From contig NW_006920876.1 in assembly GCF_000417875.1 (NCBI RefSeq), forward strand, positions 392,939 through 450,344: a stretch of 57,406 bases of DNA, in the 5' to 3' direction. The position numbers and the translations under genes were made by a program. The stretch is from Pseudozyma flocculosa PF-1. Taxonomy: Eukaryota > Basidiomycota > Ustilaginomycetes > Ustilaginales > Ustilaginaceae. The notes beneath the pieces were generated by a model. That model had not been told where the DNA came from. It saw nothing but the letters and a program-made list of their open reading frames with translations, and ran no database searches. How positions within the stretch are numbered: position 1 is the first letter of the stretch; the number at the start of each line of letters is the position of its first letter. Shown piece after piece: positions 10,971 through 22,498 of this stretch.

Positions 10971-13647
10971 CAGGTACAATGCAGCGCGGCGGGCGGGCTC
11001 GAGGGTACGCACAGTGGCGAAGGGCAGGTGCGAGGATCCATGTCCAACTTCGTCGAAATGAGCTCCGACACGATCGAGGTGGCGTCGGCCAGGTCGTGTG
11101 CCAGGCTCGCAATGCGCTACTTCCTGGTGCGGGGGCGCACGCTGGATGTGCGGGGCGCCAGACGGCGACGGCGACGTCGACGACATGATGTGCAGCGACG
11201 ACAACGACGTCGTCGACGACGACGATGCGCCAGCCACCAGCCCGACGGCGAACAAAGCTCTCTTTTTGGGCTTCCCGGCGAGCTAGCGTAGCGCTCGCTG
11301 CTCAGCTCGTGCATGGGGCCAATCAGATCGACAAAGGTGCATCGTATCGTTGCCCATCGCCGTGTTCCCAGGCAGCGAGCGAGGCGATGCCGCCTGCAGG
11401 CCACGACTTTGTTCGTTTGCTTTCTTTGCCAGCCGCCGCAGCACCAGCGCCAACGCCAGAGCCAGCGCCAGCAGCAGCAGCACAGCAGGACAGCAGGCGG
11501 CAGCGCAATGACCCGCATCGGCTGCTATGCGGATAAATTTGACGCTCCGAACCAACGGCCAAACGGCGGCACGCAGCCAGCTGGGCTGCAGTAGGCCATT
11601 CACCGAAATAACCCTACATCAGAGGCCCTCGTCGCTGGGTCGGGACGCCAAAGGGGCGGATGAGCGGGGCTGAGATGGTCGTCGTCGTCATCATCGAGTC
11701 GGAGCGCCGACAAATCGATACAAACGTCCTTAGCCACCTTGGCCGCCATCGTCCATCGTCGAAGGTTGGAAAGGGCCAAGATGGTACAGGTAGGGGCGAG
11801 GGGATCGACATCGATGCGGCTCGAGCGCCCTACTGGCGGGCAAGTTAAGGGCTCTAGTTAGCGGCTCGCGGAGGGTGCACCGTACCCGCAGTCGAGGCGA
11901 TTTGCGATGCGTTGGGTCCATCTCGGCTGGCAAGCGAGCTCCTCCTCGTCTATGCGCATCCGCCTACCTGGTGCCTGTCGGCTGTCGACTGCTTGCCCGA
12001 CGGGCGATTCGCGCTCGGTCGGCCTGGCCCTTCGCTCCCTTCGAGGCCGCGACTTTCTCTGGCGCACGGTGCGAGAGACCCCCCTCGCTGCGGCCGGCTG
12101 CTCAGGGGCTGCTCACCCACGACGACGACGATGCCCTGGCTACGGCTACGAGCAAAGACACGATCCCCTCGCCTCCCTCGTCGTCGTCGTCGTCGTCGCT
12201 CCGTACCGAAATGGACCGAGGTCCAAGGTGGGGTAACGGTCGGTACGGTTCCGGTCGAGTGCGTACCAGATCCAGCAGGGCCTGCCAGGCCTTGACAACC
12301 CGAACCAGACGGCCTAAGCGCCCGCCCGCCTGTACCCTTGCTCGAACTCGATCCAAGTCAACGCCCGTCCGCCCGCCCGCCCGCCCGTCTCGACTCCGTC
12401 ACATGGGCCATGCCACGCCCGCTTCGCCTGCCTCTGCCTCTGCTCTTCTCATGCCGCCTCGACGCCGCCGCCGCCGCCGCCGCTGCACGTTGGCTCGTGA
12501 AAGTCGGCTCACGATCTACACACAGCTCCTGTAGCCAAGCCAAGCCAAGCCACCTTTGCTCCTCGACGGTCGCTGCCGCTCTCCTCAGCTTTGCTCTTGC
12601 GCGATCGGAATTCGACGTCCCTTTCCGGCTAGGTCCGAGACGACCAGCCCGCCTACTGTAGCCTACTGTAGAAGGCTGGACAATGCGGGGAAACGCCCAA
12701 TCCTAGCGCTTGCCCCCTCACTCGGGCGATGCAGGAACATGGACCGACCCTTTCCTCCCACACGCCAGCAGCAGCAGCCTTTGGCGCCAGGTAGTCCTTG
12801 GTACCATAGTCGAGGGGCTGAGGCAGGAGCAAGCTAGATGAGCAAGCTGCCTCGCCTTCCGCCCTGTCGGTTTCACGTTGGCCCCTCTCGCCGGTTAGGA
12901 TCGGGTCAGGTACGTTTGCAGAGAAGGCTTCCTTGGCTTCCGACAGACAGACAGACCGACAACCCCGCAGTCAGAACTTGTTACGGCAGCCTATCCGACG
13001 GCTGCCCTGCCTTCCTTCCCCGCACTCTGTCGATGTCGCTCTGATCTTTGCCTTTCAGCCCGAGGGCGGGCGGAACAGCGGAGAGGAGCGGGAGGAATAG
13101 AGCTCAACGCCCGCAACTACCGCGACTCGTCCCCCGAAGCTGATGCCACATCCCGACAGCTGTGGGCCGAGACTTAGCGTCGATCGCAACCCGGCTCTCT
13201 CCCCGCACCCCCTTGCCTTGCTGGCACGCTCTCTGCTACCCACTCGTTCCGCGCCGGCCTTGATGCTTCGTCGATCCGTCTGAAACAGTCTGCCCCCGTC
13301 TCGTTCCAGGGTCATCGGTCTTCGATTGAAGCATGGCCAAGGCACGGCAAAGGGCGCATGGATAGGGAAATACGAGCGAAATTCAATGGGAAATAGCGAC
13401 AACAGGGGGAGGCAGGGAAGAGAAAACAAGATGGGATCCAGATCGTCCGCGAGATGGGGCGCGCCAAAAAACAGAGGATAGATTCAGGAGATGGTCTCCT
13501 CTGTCTCGCCGCGAGCGGCAGCGCGACTGTGGCACCCAGCTGAGCATGGCGAAAACAGAGGCAGCAGGCAGACAGAGGCAGAGCACGTCGCAACTTCATA
13601 GCCAGCCCCCACGCTGCACGCACTTGCACTTGCACTTGCACTTGCAC

Positions 13648-16533
13648 TCAGCCGCGCTTGCCGACGACAAAGGCCCCCTTGACCGGCAGGTTGCGCAGCT
13701 GCAGCGTGCCCAGGCCCGAGTTCCAGATCTTGGCGCGGCTGGTGCCCTCGATGCCCGCCAGCGCACCTTCGCCCGTCACGAGCTTCCAGGTAAACGAGCG
13801 GAAAATGGGCCCGCGCCCGGGTAGCACCGTGAACGGCACGTCCTTGAGCTCGGACCGCAGCAGCTTGGTCTGGCCCGTCGGGTCCGACGGGTCCGGGAAC
13901 GTCGTGGCGGGCGCAAAGTCGTGCGGTCGCACCCGACCAAACGCCTTGGAGGGCAGAGGGTCCGGCAGCGGCGGCGCAGGCTCCTCCTTGGACTTCGAGG
14001 ATCCGAACAACGAGTCCGGAAACGCCATAAGATCCGTCAGGGCAGTCAGGCTGCTCGGCGAGAGGCTGGCGGTGCGCTTGGCCCACTTGCTGGCGCCGCG
14101 GCGGCTCTCGACCTCGTCATCGTCGTCACCGTCGCCGTCGTCGTCGCCGTCACCACCATCGTCGTCATCGTCACCGTCGCCGCCGTGGCCCGGGTTGCGC
14201 ATGCTCGGGGGCTTGCCGTCGTAGACGAGGATGTCGGGCCACAGGTGCGTGATCTTGACGTCGACCGTGCTGAGCTGGCCGGGCAGGTTCATGACGCCCA
14301 TGACGGTGCCGCTGCACAGCAGCTTGTCCTTTTCGAACGGGTGCGGCGTGATCTTGAGGTCGGCGATGGTCACGTTCTTGATCAGGTCAGTCACCTTGCT
14401 GCCGGGGAAGCTGATGGGCAGGTCGACGAGGCGCAGCGCCGAGTCCATCCAGGCCGGCAGCACCGATCCTCCCCCGGGCAACTCCGCTCCGTCTCCATCC
14501 GTCGCCAGGCTTCGGTTCTGCTGGCCGTCGGCGGGCTTGCTGAAGGGAGACCCGCCGCGCACGTAGACGGTGTTGGGATCACCGCGCAGGAACTTGCTGA
14601 GGAAGTTGCTCAGCGCGGCCTGCTGCGGGGTGTCTTCGCCCGCGGCGGCTCTGGCGTCGTCTTCCTCCTCGTCCGAGTGCGAGGCGGCCGCTGGAAGCGA
14701 TCCGGGTCCGCTCGAAAAGACGAGCTGGGATGCAGCTGCAGCCTCGTAGCGGGACGGCGCCCCGCCATCGACAGTCTGCAGCCGGGGCTTGCTGTCTTTG
14801 GGAGGCGGCACCACCCTCCCCTCGAGGTTCAGCCGGACCTTCTTCTGACCGGTCAACGCAAACGGCTCGGTGGCCACCACGGCCATGAGTACCGAGTCGT
14901 CGGCCGTGTTCTTGTCTTGGCCATCGGCAGCGGACGGGACCGGCGCCGCGGCAGGCGCACCGACGGGCAGGTAGATGCCGAACGGAAGGCTGTAGCCAAC
15001 CTGGCCTTGCAGCGTACGGCCGAGCGGGTTCTTGGCCATGGCCTTGGCGCGGATGCCGAGCGCGCGCATCGCCGACGTGGACAGGTCCTCGTCGTCCTGG
15101 CCGATCTCGAAGAACTCGTAGCCATCGAGCTTGAGCAGGTCCTCGGTATCGGTGTCGTTCTTGAGCTTGGGGACCCTCTCTTTGACCGGGCTGCGGATCA
15201 GGCGCTGGCTGACGTCGATGCGCCGGGGCACGTCGAACCAGCTCGTCTTTCTGCGTCCGTCGACGATGCCGTGGCGTACCTCCTTGTCGCCGAGACCCCG
15301 GACGCGGAGGCTGCTGATCTTGACGTCGAGCTTGGCCTTGCCCGTCGTGACGGCGGCCTTTGCGTACTCCATGATGTGCTCGGCGGGCGAGACGGGCTTG
15401 AGGAGCACGGTGAGGTTGAGCGGGTGCATGTTGTGGCGGGCCGCGGGCGTGCTGTGATTGCCGAGGATGGGAGGCTTGGACGACTCGTCGGCATCATCGG
15501 CGGGCACCTTGCGGTTGAGGGGTGGTAGCGGCAGGATGACGGGATCGAGGTGGAACGAGAGCAAGTCGAGGGGCTCAAAGGCAGGGCCGGACTCGAGGAG
15601 CTGGACGCCAAACCCTGCCCCGTCCAAGGCAGCGTCGGACCAGGCCGCGCCCATCTCTGCGAGGCGCACCTCGCCGATGTCGACCTGCACGCCCGCCACC
15701 TTGCCCATGGCCCATTCGACGACCTTGCGCTCCTGGTTCTTGAGCCAGCCCTGCGATCCCTTGGCCCCGAGCCAGGTGTCGAGGGCGTGGTCCGGATCGA
15801 TGCCGAGCCTGGCGTCGACGCGGACGAGGACGCCGTCGTCGGAGATGTTGAGCAGCTGCAGGCGATCCGGGCCCTTGAGCAGCAGCGATTCGTCGAGCAT
15901 CTTTGACTGCGCCTCGGCCGAGGGCGCCGACGGAATGGTGAGGAAAAAGTGCGCAACGGCCATGGCAAAGAGGACGACGACGAGCGCGACGAGGCCGAGG
16001 ACGCAGTAGGCGGTGCGCACCACATTCGGGTGCTTGTGCCGCCAAGCGGCGAACGACGACGACCCGCCAGACGCCGACGAGAGGTTGCGCGAGTTGCGTC
16101 GGGATGGGGCCGACGAGGCGGTCGACGTGTGCCGCCTCTGCGCCCTGCGCAGCTTGGAAGCTCGAGCCGGATCGCCTCCGAGCGCGCGCGGCAGCCTGGC
16201 GCGGACATGGTCGACAAAGGTCCAGCCGGCGGTGGTGGATGACGCGTGCTTGGCATTCCGTCCGCCAGGCCCAGAGAGGAGGGAGCTGCGCTCGTCGTTG
16301 CCATTGACGTTTGCGAGGCCCGTCTCTAGCTGCTCGTCGTCAACGTCGGCGTCGAGCCCCTCGGCCTCGGCATCGCTGTCCGGGTAGATGGGCTTGCGCC
16401 CATGCCGCAGCGGCTGCTGCGACGACGAGGCCTTCCTGGTGGCGGTGTGGGTGGGCGAGTCGGTGGCAATGTCGGCGGCATCGGCGGCGGAAGCCATGCC
16501 GGGTGCGCCGGCATCCGATGGTTGGCCGGACAT
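13648..16533 (-). CDS. Tag1-like single-pass membrane protein
   Basis: A single uninterrupted exon encodes 961 aa from ATG at 16533 (ggccATGtcc, purine at -3). The frame stays open further upstream only from a GTG, so this ATG is preferred. Residues 1-173 are hydrophilic, Ser/Arg-rich and disordered. Residues 174-200 form one membrane helix (TAYCVLGLVALVVVLFAMAV), followed by a long beta-rich domain with LEA/DUF3712-like character. A poly-Asp/Gly stretch lies at about 14100-14190. Layout and length fit the fungal Tag1 family; yeast Tag1 is a vacuolar membrane protein needed to end starvation-induced autophagy. Its leftward neighbour, the giant DUF3712 gene, shares the cytosolic-tail, helix, beta-domain plan and the same orientation. 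The family assignment rests on architecture and fragments of sequence character, so function is tentative. Confidence 0.8.
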   Translation of the reverse strand: MSGQPSDAGAPGMASAADAADIATDSPTHTATRKASSSQQPLRHGRKPIYPDSDAEAEGLDADVDDEQLETGLANVNGNDERSSLLSGPGGRNAKHASSTTAGWTFVDHVRARLPRALGGDPARASKLRRAQRRHTSTASSAPSRRNSRNLSSASGGSSSFAAWRHKHPNVVRTAYCVLGLVALVVVLFAMAVAHFFLTIPSAPSAEAQSKMLDESLLLKGPDRLQLLNISDDGVLVRVDARLGIDPDHALDTWLGAKGSQGWLKNQERKVVEWAMGKVAGVQVDIGEVRLAEMGAAWSDAALDGAGFGVQLLESGPAFEPLDLLSFHLDPVILPLPPLNRKVPADDADESSKPPILGNHSTPAARHNMHPLNLTVLLKPVSPAEHIMEYAKAAVTTGKAKLDVKISSLRVRGLGDKEVRHGIVDGRRKTSWFDVPRRIDVSQRLIRSPVKERVPKLKNDTDTEDLLKLDGYEFFEIGQDDEDLSTSAMRALGIRAKAMAKNPLGRTLQGQVGYSLPFGIYLPVGAPAAAPVPSAADGQDKNTADDSVLMAVVATEPFALTGQKKVRLNLEGRVVPPPKDSKPRLQTVDGGAPSRYEAAAASQLVFSSGPGSLPAAASHSDEEEDDARAAAGEDTPQQAALSNFLSKFLRGDPNTVYVRGGSPFSKPADGQQNRSLATDGDGAELPGGGSVLPAWMDSALRLVDLPISFPGSKVTDLIKNVTIADLKITPHPFEKDKLLCSGTVMGVMNLPGQLSTVDVKITHLWPDILVYDGKPPSMRNPGHGGDGDDDDDGGDGDDDGDGDDDDEVESRRGASKWAKRTASLSPSSLTALTDLMAFPDSLFGSSKSKEEPAPPLPDPLPSKAFGRVRPHDFAPATTFPDPSDPTGQTKLLRSELKDVPFTVLPGRGPIFRSFTWKLVTGEGALAGIEGTSRAKIWNSGLGTLQLRNLPVKGAFVVGKRG
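14098..14190 (-). repeat. Asp/Gly-coding GTC/GTCACC low-complexity tract in the Tag1-like gene
   Basis: The tract encodes a run of Asp with Gly interruptions (pattern GDDDDDGGDGDDD) in the C-terminal part of the Tag1-like protein. It keeps the frame and is likely an acidic surface loop. Confidence 0.75.
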
Positions 16534-16988
16534 GGCCAAGGGTCGAGGCCGATACAATAGGCTTACGCTCGAGGTCGGGCTGCTGCCGATGCTGTTGACT
16601 CGGGCCGGACGGCGGCAGGAGGAGGTGAAAGGATCCGAACTGGTAGGAGAGCGACCTTCAAGGCGCTCCGACACTCGAAGGTGAGCAGCGAGGTGCGAAG
16701 CCGAGATCGGAGGTTCCGAGAGGCGCCCTCCTGGTGCTGCTGGCCGTCGTCAAGTCGATGCCAGGATCGATGCCGAAGGGATTTGAGGTGGCGGTGTGTG
16801 GTAGTAGCAGAGGCCACGAGCGGGAGAGAAGGAGCAAAGTTGAAGTAGGCTGCTGCTGCTGCTGCTGCCAAGTGCTCGGAGGGAGACGGATAGCGAGGAG
16901 CGTATGTGTGTGAGTGTGTGTGTGGAGAAGGCAACGGAGATGGCAGAGGCCCGGCCAGGCCAGGGAAAGCTACGCCGTGGCCAGCCCA

Positions 16989-17019
<31 letters not shown>

Positions 17020-17020
17020 A
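16989..17020. repeat. GGCA tetranucleotide microsatellite
   Basis: About seven tandem ggca units between the Tag1-like gene and the acyltransferase gene. Confidence 0.9.
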
Positions 17021-17335
17021 GAGGCTAGGGTCGGAGCTGCCGCTGCACGTTGGAATCGCGGCAGCAGCCTGCAGACAAGAGCTAGACCTCATCTGCCCCC
17101 GCCCCCAGCGTAGCCCGCCTGGAGCCCCTCGCCCAGGGCTTGCCGAGCAGACCTCCCCCTAGCCTCGTTACATACCTCTGCGGGCACTGGGCAGGCCAGC
17201 CTGGCCCAGGCCAACCCTGGCAGCCAGCCAAGAAGCTAAGGGAGGTGGGTCAGACCAGACCGCTGCTTGTCAGGGGGCGACAAGCTGACCGACACCGTCG
17301 AGCCAGCACGACTACCATCATCCTTAGCATTGCGA

Positions 17336-17364
17336 CAGGCAGGCAGGCAGGCAGGTAGGCAGGC
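17336..17364. repeat. GGCA tetranucleotide microsatellite, interrupted
   Basis: Four perfect ggca units followed by ggta and ggca, about 250 bases upstream of the acyltransferase ATG. Confidence 0.85.
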
Positions 17365-17609
17365 CAAGCAAGCAAGGCAGTCCAGCCCTTCGCGCGGCGC
17401 TCCCTGGGCCGAGTCAGAGCGAGGCCTGCCTCCACCTCAGAGTGCTGAGCTCGCCAGCAAGCCAAGAAGAACTCTGCAGGCGCAGCCAGCCGCCTTCGAG
17501 CCAAAGGGCATCATGCTCCACGCCCTCCGTCCTAACCTGCCCCCGACCATGACCCCGTGCCTCCCTCTTCTGACTCCATTCCAACGCCGGTGACGATTAC
17601 CGACCCACG

Positions 17610-19523
17610 ATGGCATCCCAAAAGTCGACGTCCGGCGGCTTCGAGCCCAGCTCGACCGCGGGCCCAACCCAGCGCTTCGTGCGCAGCGTCGCCGACGTCG
17701 GCAAGCCCTCGCCATTGCGATGGCTCCGCGCGCCCGCGCACCTCGGCGATCGCACCTACGTGCGCAGGATGGGTCTCGTAGAGGTGAGCACTCGGCTTCT
17801 GCTGGGCTCTGTGCATGCTCTCGCGAGATGGCAAGGCTGAACATCGGGCCGATGCCCTGCTCACCTCGCCGGCCCTCTGCTTGCCAGTCCTTCTTCAGCA
17901 CCATGAGCTCGCTCCACCACGGTCGCACCGACATCTTCCACCGCATACCCCTCCGCTTCCCTGCAGAGGCCAAGGACAAATTGCTGGCGCGACTGCCGCT
18001 GGCCTACGCCGTCCTATGCCGCAGGCACCCGTTGCTCTCGTCGCACGTCGTGGAACTGACGCCGGATCTCGAACGCTTCGACGAGGAGCGGGCCAAGTCC
18101 TTGCGCCACAGCGGCAGCGGCGACGGCTCAGCCTCGGCCCTCTCGGAACCTCACTTCGTCTACCAGGTACCCTCCTCGGCCGGCGAGCTCCTCGACCGAG
18201 CAAGAGAACGGGTGCTCTTCCTCTCGCCCGACTGGTCAGAGACGATAGCCCAGCCGGCCGCCAAGAAGGCGCCAGCTGAGCAAACTCTCGACGGAGACCG
18301 TACCAAGAGATGGCTGAAGCAGTACGTCTGGAACGGGCCTCGGCGGTTCTTGAGCCAGAAACACCCCTACGGACTCGGGAGGGTGCTTGTCCTTCCCACG
18401 CCGCAGTCAGCCACCGGCGGCTCGCTCGCCTCGATCGACTTGGTGCTGTGCGTGGCGCACTGTGTTGGTGACGGCCTCTCGGTTTCGTCTCTGGCGGCTG
18501 AGCTCCTTGGCCTCTTGACGTCCGACGACCTGCCGCACTCGCTGGGCAATGTGCGAGATGTACCGTCCGAAGCCACCTTTCCTGGCGCCACGCACAAGGA
18601 GTTCGGAAGCGTGTCGGACGAGATCGCCGCCGCGCTCGAGACAGGGCTACTCAGAGACCACCGGCGCGCAGACGGCGGGGCGGGCGCCATGTCGCCCGAC
18701 TTCATCGAGCCCCTGCTTCCTCCACCGATCGAAGCGGCCTACCCGCCGTTCCTCGACCCAAGCGCAACTGGCTCGGCATCGCTCGCTCGGACGCGATGGT
18801 TCTGGGCGCTGCGTCGGGTGCGTGCCCAGGTGAGATCGGCACGCTCTCTCAACGACCGCCTGACGGACTTCGCCGCCCGCATCAGCGACGCAGACGCCCT
18901 TTCGCCGAGCGAAGAGCGAGACTGGGGCGCCCATACCAACTGGTCAGCGGAACGACTCGATGCCAGAGAGACTGGATTGATCGTGGCGGTCGCGAAGCGC
19001 AAGGGCGTCCGCATCGGAGCACTCCTGTACGCCGTCTCGGCCTGCGCCCTCAACCAGCTGGCCATCGAGGACGACAGGGAAGCCGTCAATGGTGGCGCTC
19101 AGCATGCCGACGTCACCAAGAGCACGGTGATGGGCTTTCCCTTTAGCATCCGGCAGTACCTGCGGCCCGAGTCGACCGTCTTCGAGGGAAGGGCTGATGC
19201 TGCCCTTGACGAGCCCGCTCGCCCTTCGACGCTGTCGGTGCAGCTCGGATTTGGGGGCATCTCGTTCCCAGCTCCCGACGTCTTTTCTCTGAGCACAGAC
19301 CCTTCGGCGGTACAGGACGGTTCGCTGAACCGTCGCGACCAGGTGCAGCTGTGGCAGATGGCTCGGCACGCGCAGAAGCGGCTCGACGCCATGTTCCGCC
19401 ATCCGCCGATGATGATGGCCGACGGCTTCGTCACGGCGCTGGACCGCGAGAACCGCTTCCGTGTGCAAGGTGTGCGCGACGTCTTTGCCGCCGCACCCCA
19501 GAAGGACGACGAAGCAGAAGCAA

Positions 19524-19554
<31 letters not shown>

Positions 19555-19903
19555 TAACGACGAGCATAGACCAGGCCACCTCAAGAAGAACATGCAGGGC
19601 CCCGGCTCGTCGCTCAACTACAGCATGCTCGGCTCCCTGGACGGCATCTTTTCCGGCGTCAACCTCACCCTGCCATCATCTTGGGGATCCGGTGCGACGG
19701 GCGCTCGCCTCGAGGTGGGCACGAACATGCTGATCGGCGTGCGTTGCAGAGAGGGCGAGGCGTTCGGTACGGCCTTCACCATCGGCGGCTGCCTGACGCT
19801 GGAGCTGGGACACGACCTCAACACCTGGAGCACGGAAAAGGTGGAGAAGTACCTGTGGCTGATGCGGCGGATCCTGATCGGCCTGGCCGAGGCGCCTGCA
19901 TGA
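17610..19903 (+). CDS. CAT-fold acyltransferase (HxxxDG), alcohol acetyltransferase/condensation type
   Basis: Two exons, 17610-17783 and 17888-19903, are joined across a 104-bp GT-AG intron in phase 0 to give 729 aa. His249 and Asp253 form HCVGDG, the HxxxDG active-site signature of the chloramphenicol acetyltransferase / condensation / alcohol acetyltransferase superfamily. In that family the histidine deprotonates the acceptor alcohol or amine for transfer from acyl-CoA. The opening (SSLHHGRTDIFHR, then PLAYAVLCRRHPLL) fits the usual first helix and strand with an early 'paired' HP segment. A run of about eleven Asp near residues 605-616 is a likely flexible loop. The C-terminal part is Gly-rich beta-sheet. 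No signal peptide or membrane helix is visible. Substrate is unknown; no polyketide, peptide or sugar-lipid genes lie next to it. ATG at 17610 fits the spliced frame. Confidence 0.82.
19519..19562 (+). repeat. GAC triplet repeat coding poly-Asp
   Basis: An in-frame GAC array encodes about eleven consecutive Asp in the acyltransferase. Confidence 0.85.
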
Positions 19904-22498
19904 GGAAGGAGGACGACGGCCGCTTGCCTCTGGCGTGGGCGAGAATGAAACGGTCAGCATGCCCCTCTTCGACGTCCAGCATCTGTGGCGCGGAGCGTCC
20001 CGCACTTTGCCGGCCACATAGCCGTCCTTTGTCCGTCTAGTTCCGCAATCGGGGCCTCAAGGAAGCATGGCGTCCAGCCATCGACACCGCTGTCTTGGCC
20101 TTGTTGGCCATGTGCAAGGTCCCACGAGGGGTCACACGGGCAGGGGCACTGGCAGGGACGGCATAGACTTGGCCGCCAGCGCCCGCGTTGCGCCATGTTC
20201 GCCGCCATCGCTCGCTCGCTCGCTCCGTCCGTTGCTTTGGATCGACGTCTTCCCCGCACTCTCTGGCTCGCTGCAGCGGCGTGGGACAGTCTCATGCGTC
20301 CAGGGCGCTGCAGCGGGGATTGACCGTCGAGCACAGCCCACCGCGGGGCGTGACGAGGGCTGCGCCAGAGGAGACTGCGTCGCTTGCCGGCTCGCGCTTG
20401 GCTTTTCTGCTCTCGCCACCAGCAGGATCCCGAGTCGGCATCGGAGTGCAACGAACTGGCGGGCGACTCTGCGGAGTTGGGAAGCTTGAGCTTGTACCGC
20501 CGTACCGTTCATGTTTGCCTCCATCGGTGACCAGGTCGAGGCGCCGTCGAGCGGGGAACGGCCGTGCGTGCGTATAACTTAACCCTCGAAGGCGGTCTGA
20601 GCGGATCGGCTGGATGCCCGAGGGAAGGGAGAAGCCTGGAAGAAAGACTACTGGGCAGCGGGAAGAAGCTGCGGTGTCGACGACCGGCCCGAGGCTTCGA
20701 GCAGCCAAGCAGCGCGGAAGAACCAAGTACGAGGGTACGATGACGAGCGAAAATGGCGCAAAGCACACAAGCCATCGTGGATGGCCCGCGGTGACGGACA
20801 AGCAGGTTGCTATCTTCGGCGTTTTCTCCAATGAGGCGGGATGAAGAGGCGAAGAGGATCGAGAAGGATATCGAGTCGTCGAGCAAGCAAGCGGCTCGGG
20901 AAGGAGTAGTGAGGCGGGGGGGTCGGGGAACCTGCTGGCTGTACGTGATGGCCAGGCGAGGTCTTGGCATGCAAACCAAGGCGGGCCCACGCCTGCCTTG
21001 ATTGACACGGAACGGACTGCGCCGACCGCTGCGACATGGACCCGTGTCCGCCACCTCGAGGCTCTCGCCGTCGTCACCTCGCCTCCTCCTCGCTCTGTAC
21101 GTACAATAAAGTGCAAGAGGACCCCGGCTAGCTCTGTCTCCGAGTGGACGGGTCACGGTTGCGGTACGCTATCGTCTCCCTGTCAGCGTCCCCGCCGCGT
21201 CGTTGCTTGCCCCTCGGCTAGCAAAGTCGTCGAGCGGATCAGAGTGGCCGTCGGAGGCGACCAGCCCGACCTTGGCGGCGTGGGCCAGGAAAAAGCGTCC
21301 CTACCCGCCAAACCGGCTTGCCATAGCGTTGCGACGACTGAAACGGCTTGGATGGAGGTGTCCGACGATCCGCGAGTCTGGCCGAACCGCCGTCATCGAC
21401 CAGATCAGATGCGCGGGCAACGGGCGTCCAGCGCTGCGCTGCGGGCCAGACGGGGGCGGAGCGGCACGCGCAAAGTGACAGCTGGGCGCATGAGGGTCGC
21501 GGGCGGAGTCGAGGAGGGGCATCGCCGAGCGAGGTGGGCGGACATCACGGACCATGATCCGCAAGGTCGGGTCCCATCTGGTCCGCTTCTTGGGCGTACG
21601 TACTCTTGGCGCACACCTCTGCTGCTCGTTCGCATCCATGTCCTCCGACCCTCTAGCACCGTGCGCGTCTTCATCGCTTATCAAACGACGCGGGTGCCAT
21701 GGGCTGCTGGTGGCAAGCACGAGAGCCCCTTGACCATCGGCCATCTAGCGTCGATCTCCGCCTTCTCCCGCTGCAGCCATCATCAGCCTACTCCTTCACT
21801 CGACGCTCAAGCATATGCATGGTCCCAACCGAACCTCGACTGCGCTGGGCTGGAAGGCGCTGACGACCCTCGGCGTCGGCAAAGAAGCCGGTCCGTTGCC
21901 TGCTCAGTAGTTGGGTGGCCTGCTGCCTCCCTAGAGCGCTTGGGCTCTCCTCCTACCGTGGGCGAGGGGTCGGCAACCCATCGTCTCTTGCACCGGATCA
22001 TCCTCCTCCGCTCTGCACCTCGAAGCGTATCGTTATCGAGGGCAAACAGCCGAACATCAAACGAGGCGATGCGCAAGGATGAGCCTTCTCGCACTTAGCT
22101 CCGCGCACCACCCCCTGAACACGAACCTTGCTCGCTCCTCGACAACCGCCAAGCTCGCGCCGGTCTGTTCGCCGCACGTCAGGTGTCGCTATGGCTCATC
22201 CTCTACCATGCGGCTGTGTGCATTCGCTGTGGAGCAAGAGGCGGACACTGATGGACGGGGCCTCGAACCGCCCGCGATGGAATGCGCTAGAGGGACGATG
22301 CTTGCGAAATCGACCCCAAACCCCTTGGCAGGCATGTCGAGGCGGCCTTGGGCGGTCGTGGAGGTCCTCTTGCCATATATGCGCCGCCCTCCCGTCCAGT
22401 TCCCCGCACGAGAAAACCCCAAAGTACCACTTCTCCTAACCTTTGCCTCGCCCTCTTCCCTACCTACGCCAGCCCCAACCCCCGCCAACCCGACGACC
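19904..22498. other. 2.6-kb intergenic region upstream of the secreted LVIVD protein
   Basis: No gene is supported. Open frames on both strands are Arg/Ser-rich and lack motifs. One plus-strand frame runs into the LVIVD gene from 22079, but its first 140 residues are low-quality and precede a good signal peptide, so I treat them as 5' flank. The length suggests an extended promoter. Confidence 0.55.
22374..22381 (+). promoter_or_regulatory. TATA-like element of the secreted LVIVD gene
   Basis: CATATATG lies about 120 bases before the ATG at 22499 and is followed by a C/T-rich leader. Position and composition suit a fungal core promoter. Confidence 0.35.

Larger units (their letters stand above)
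8921..13647. other. 4.7-kb intergenic region rich in simple repeats
   Basis: No gene is supported here. All open frames are short, compositionally biased and without recognisable motifs. The region holds several microsatellites (listed separately), a 16-base G run and runs of CGA/GTC triplets near 11165-11225 and 12180-12200. It contains the promoter of the giant DUF3712 gene at its left end and the 3' flank of the Tag1-like gene at its right end. Confidence 0.6.
16534..17609. other. Divergent intergenic region, Tag1-like / acyltransferase
   Basis: This 1.1-kb spacer lies between two divergently transcribed genes and must hold both promoters. It contains CTG triplets near 16850-16868 and two GGCA arrays (listed separately). 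No further gene is seen. Confidence 0.6.

Noticed and set aside
16534..16674. Upstream extension of the Tag1-like protein
   Set aside because: The frame is open but starts with GTG and no ATG; the ATG at 16533 has a good context.
22079..22498. N-terminal extension of the LVIVD protein to an upstream ATG
   Set aside because: The extension lacks family similarity and would bury the clear signal peptide beginning at 22499.
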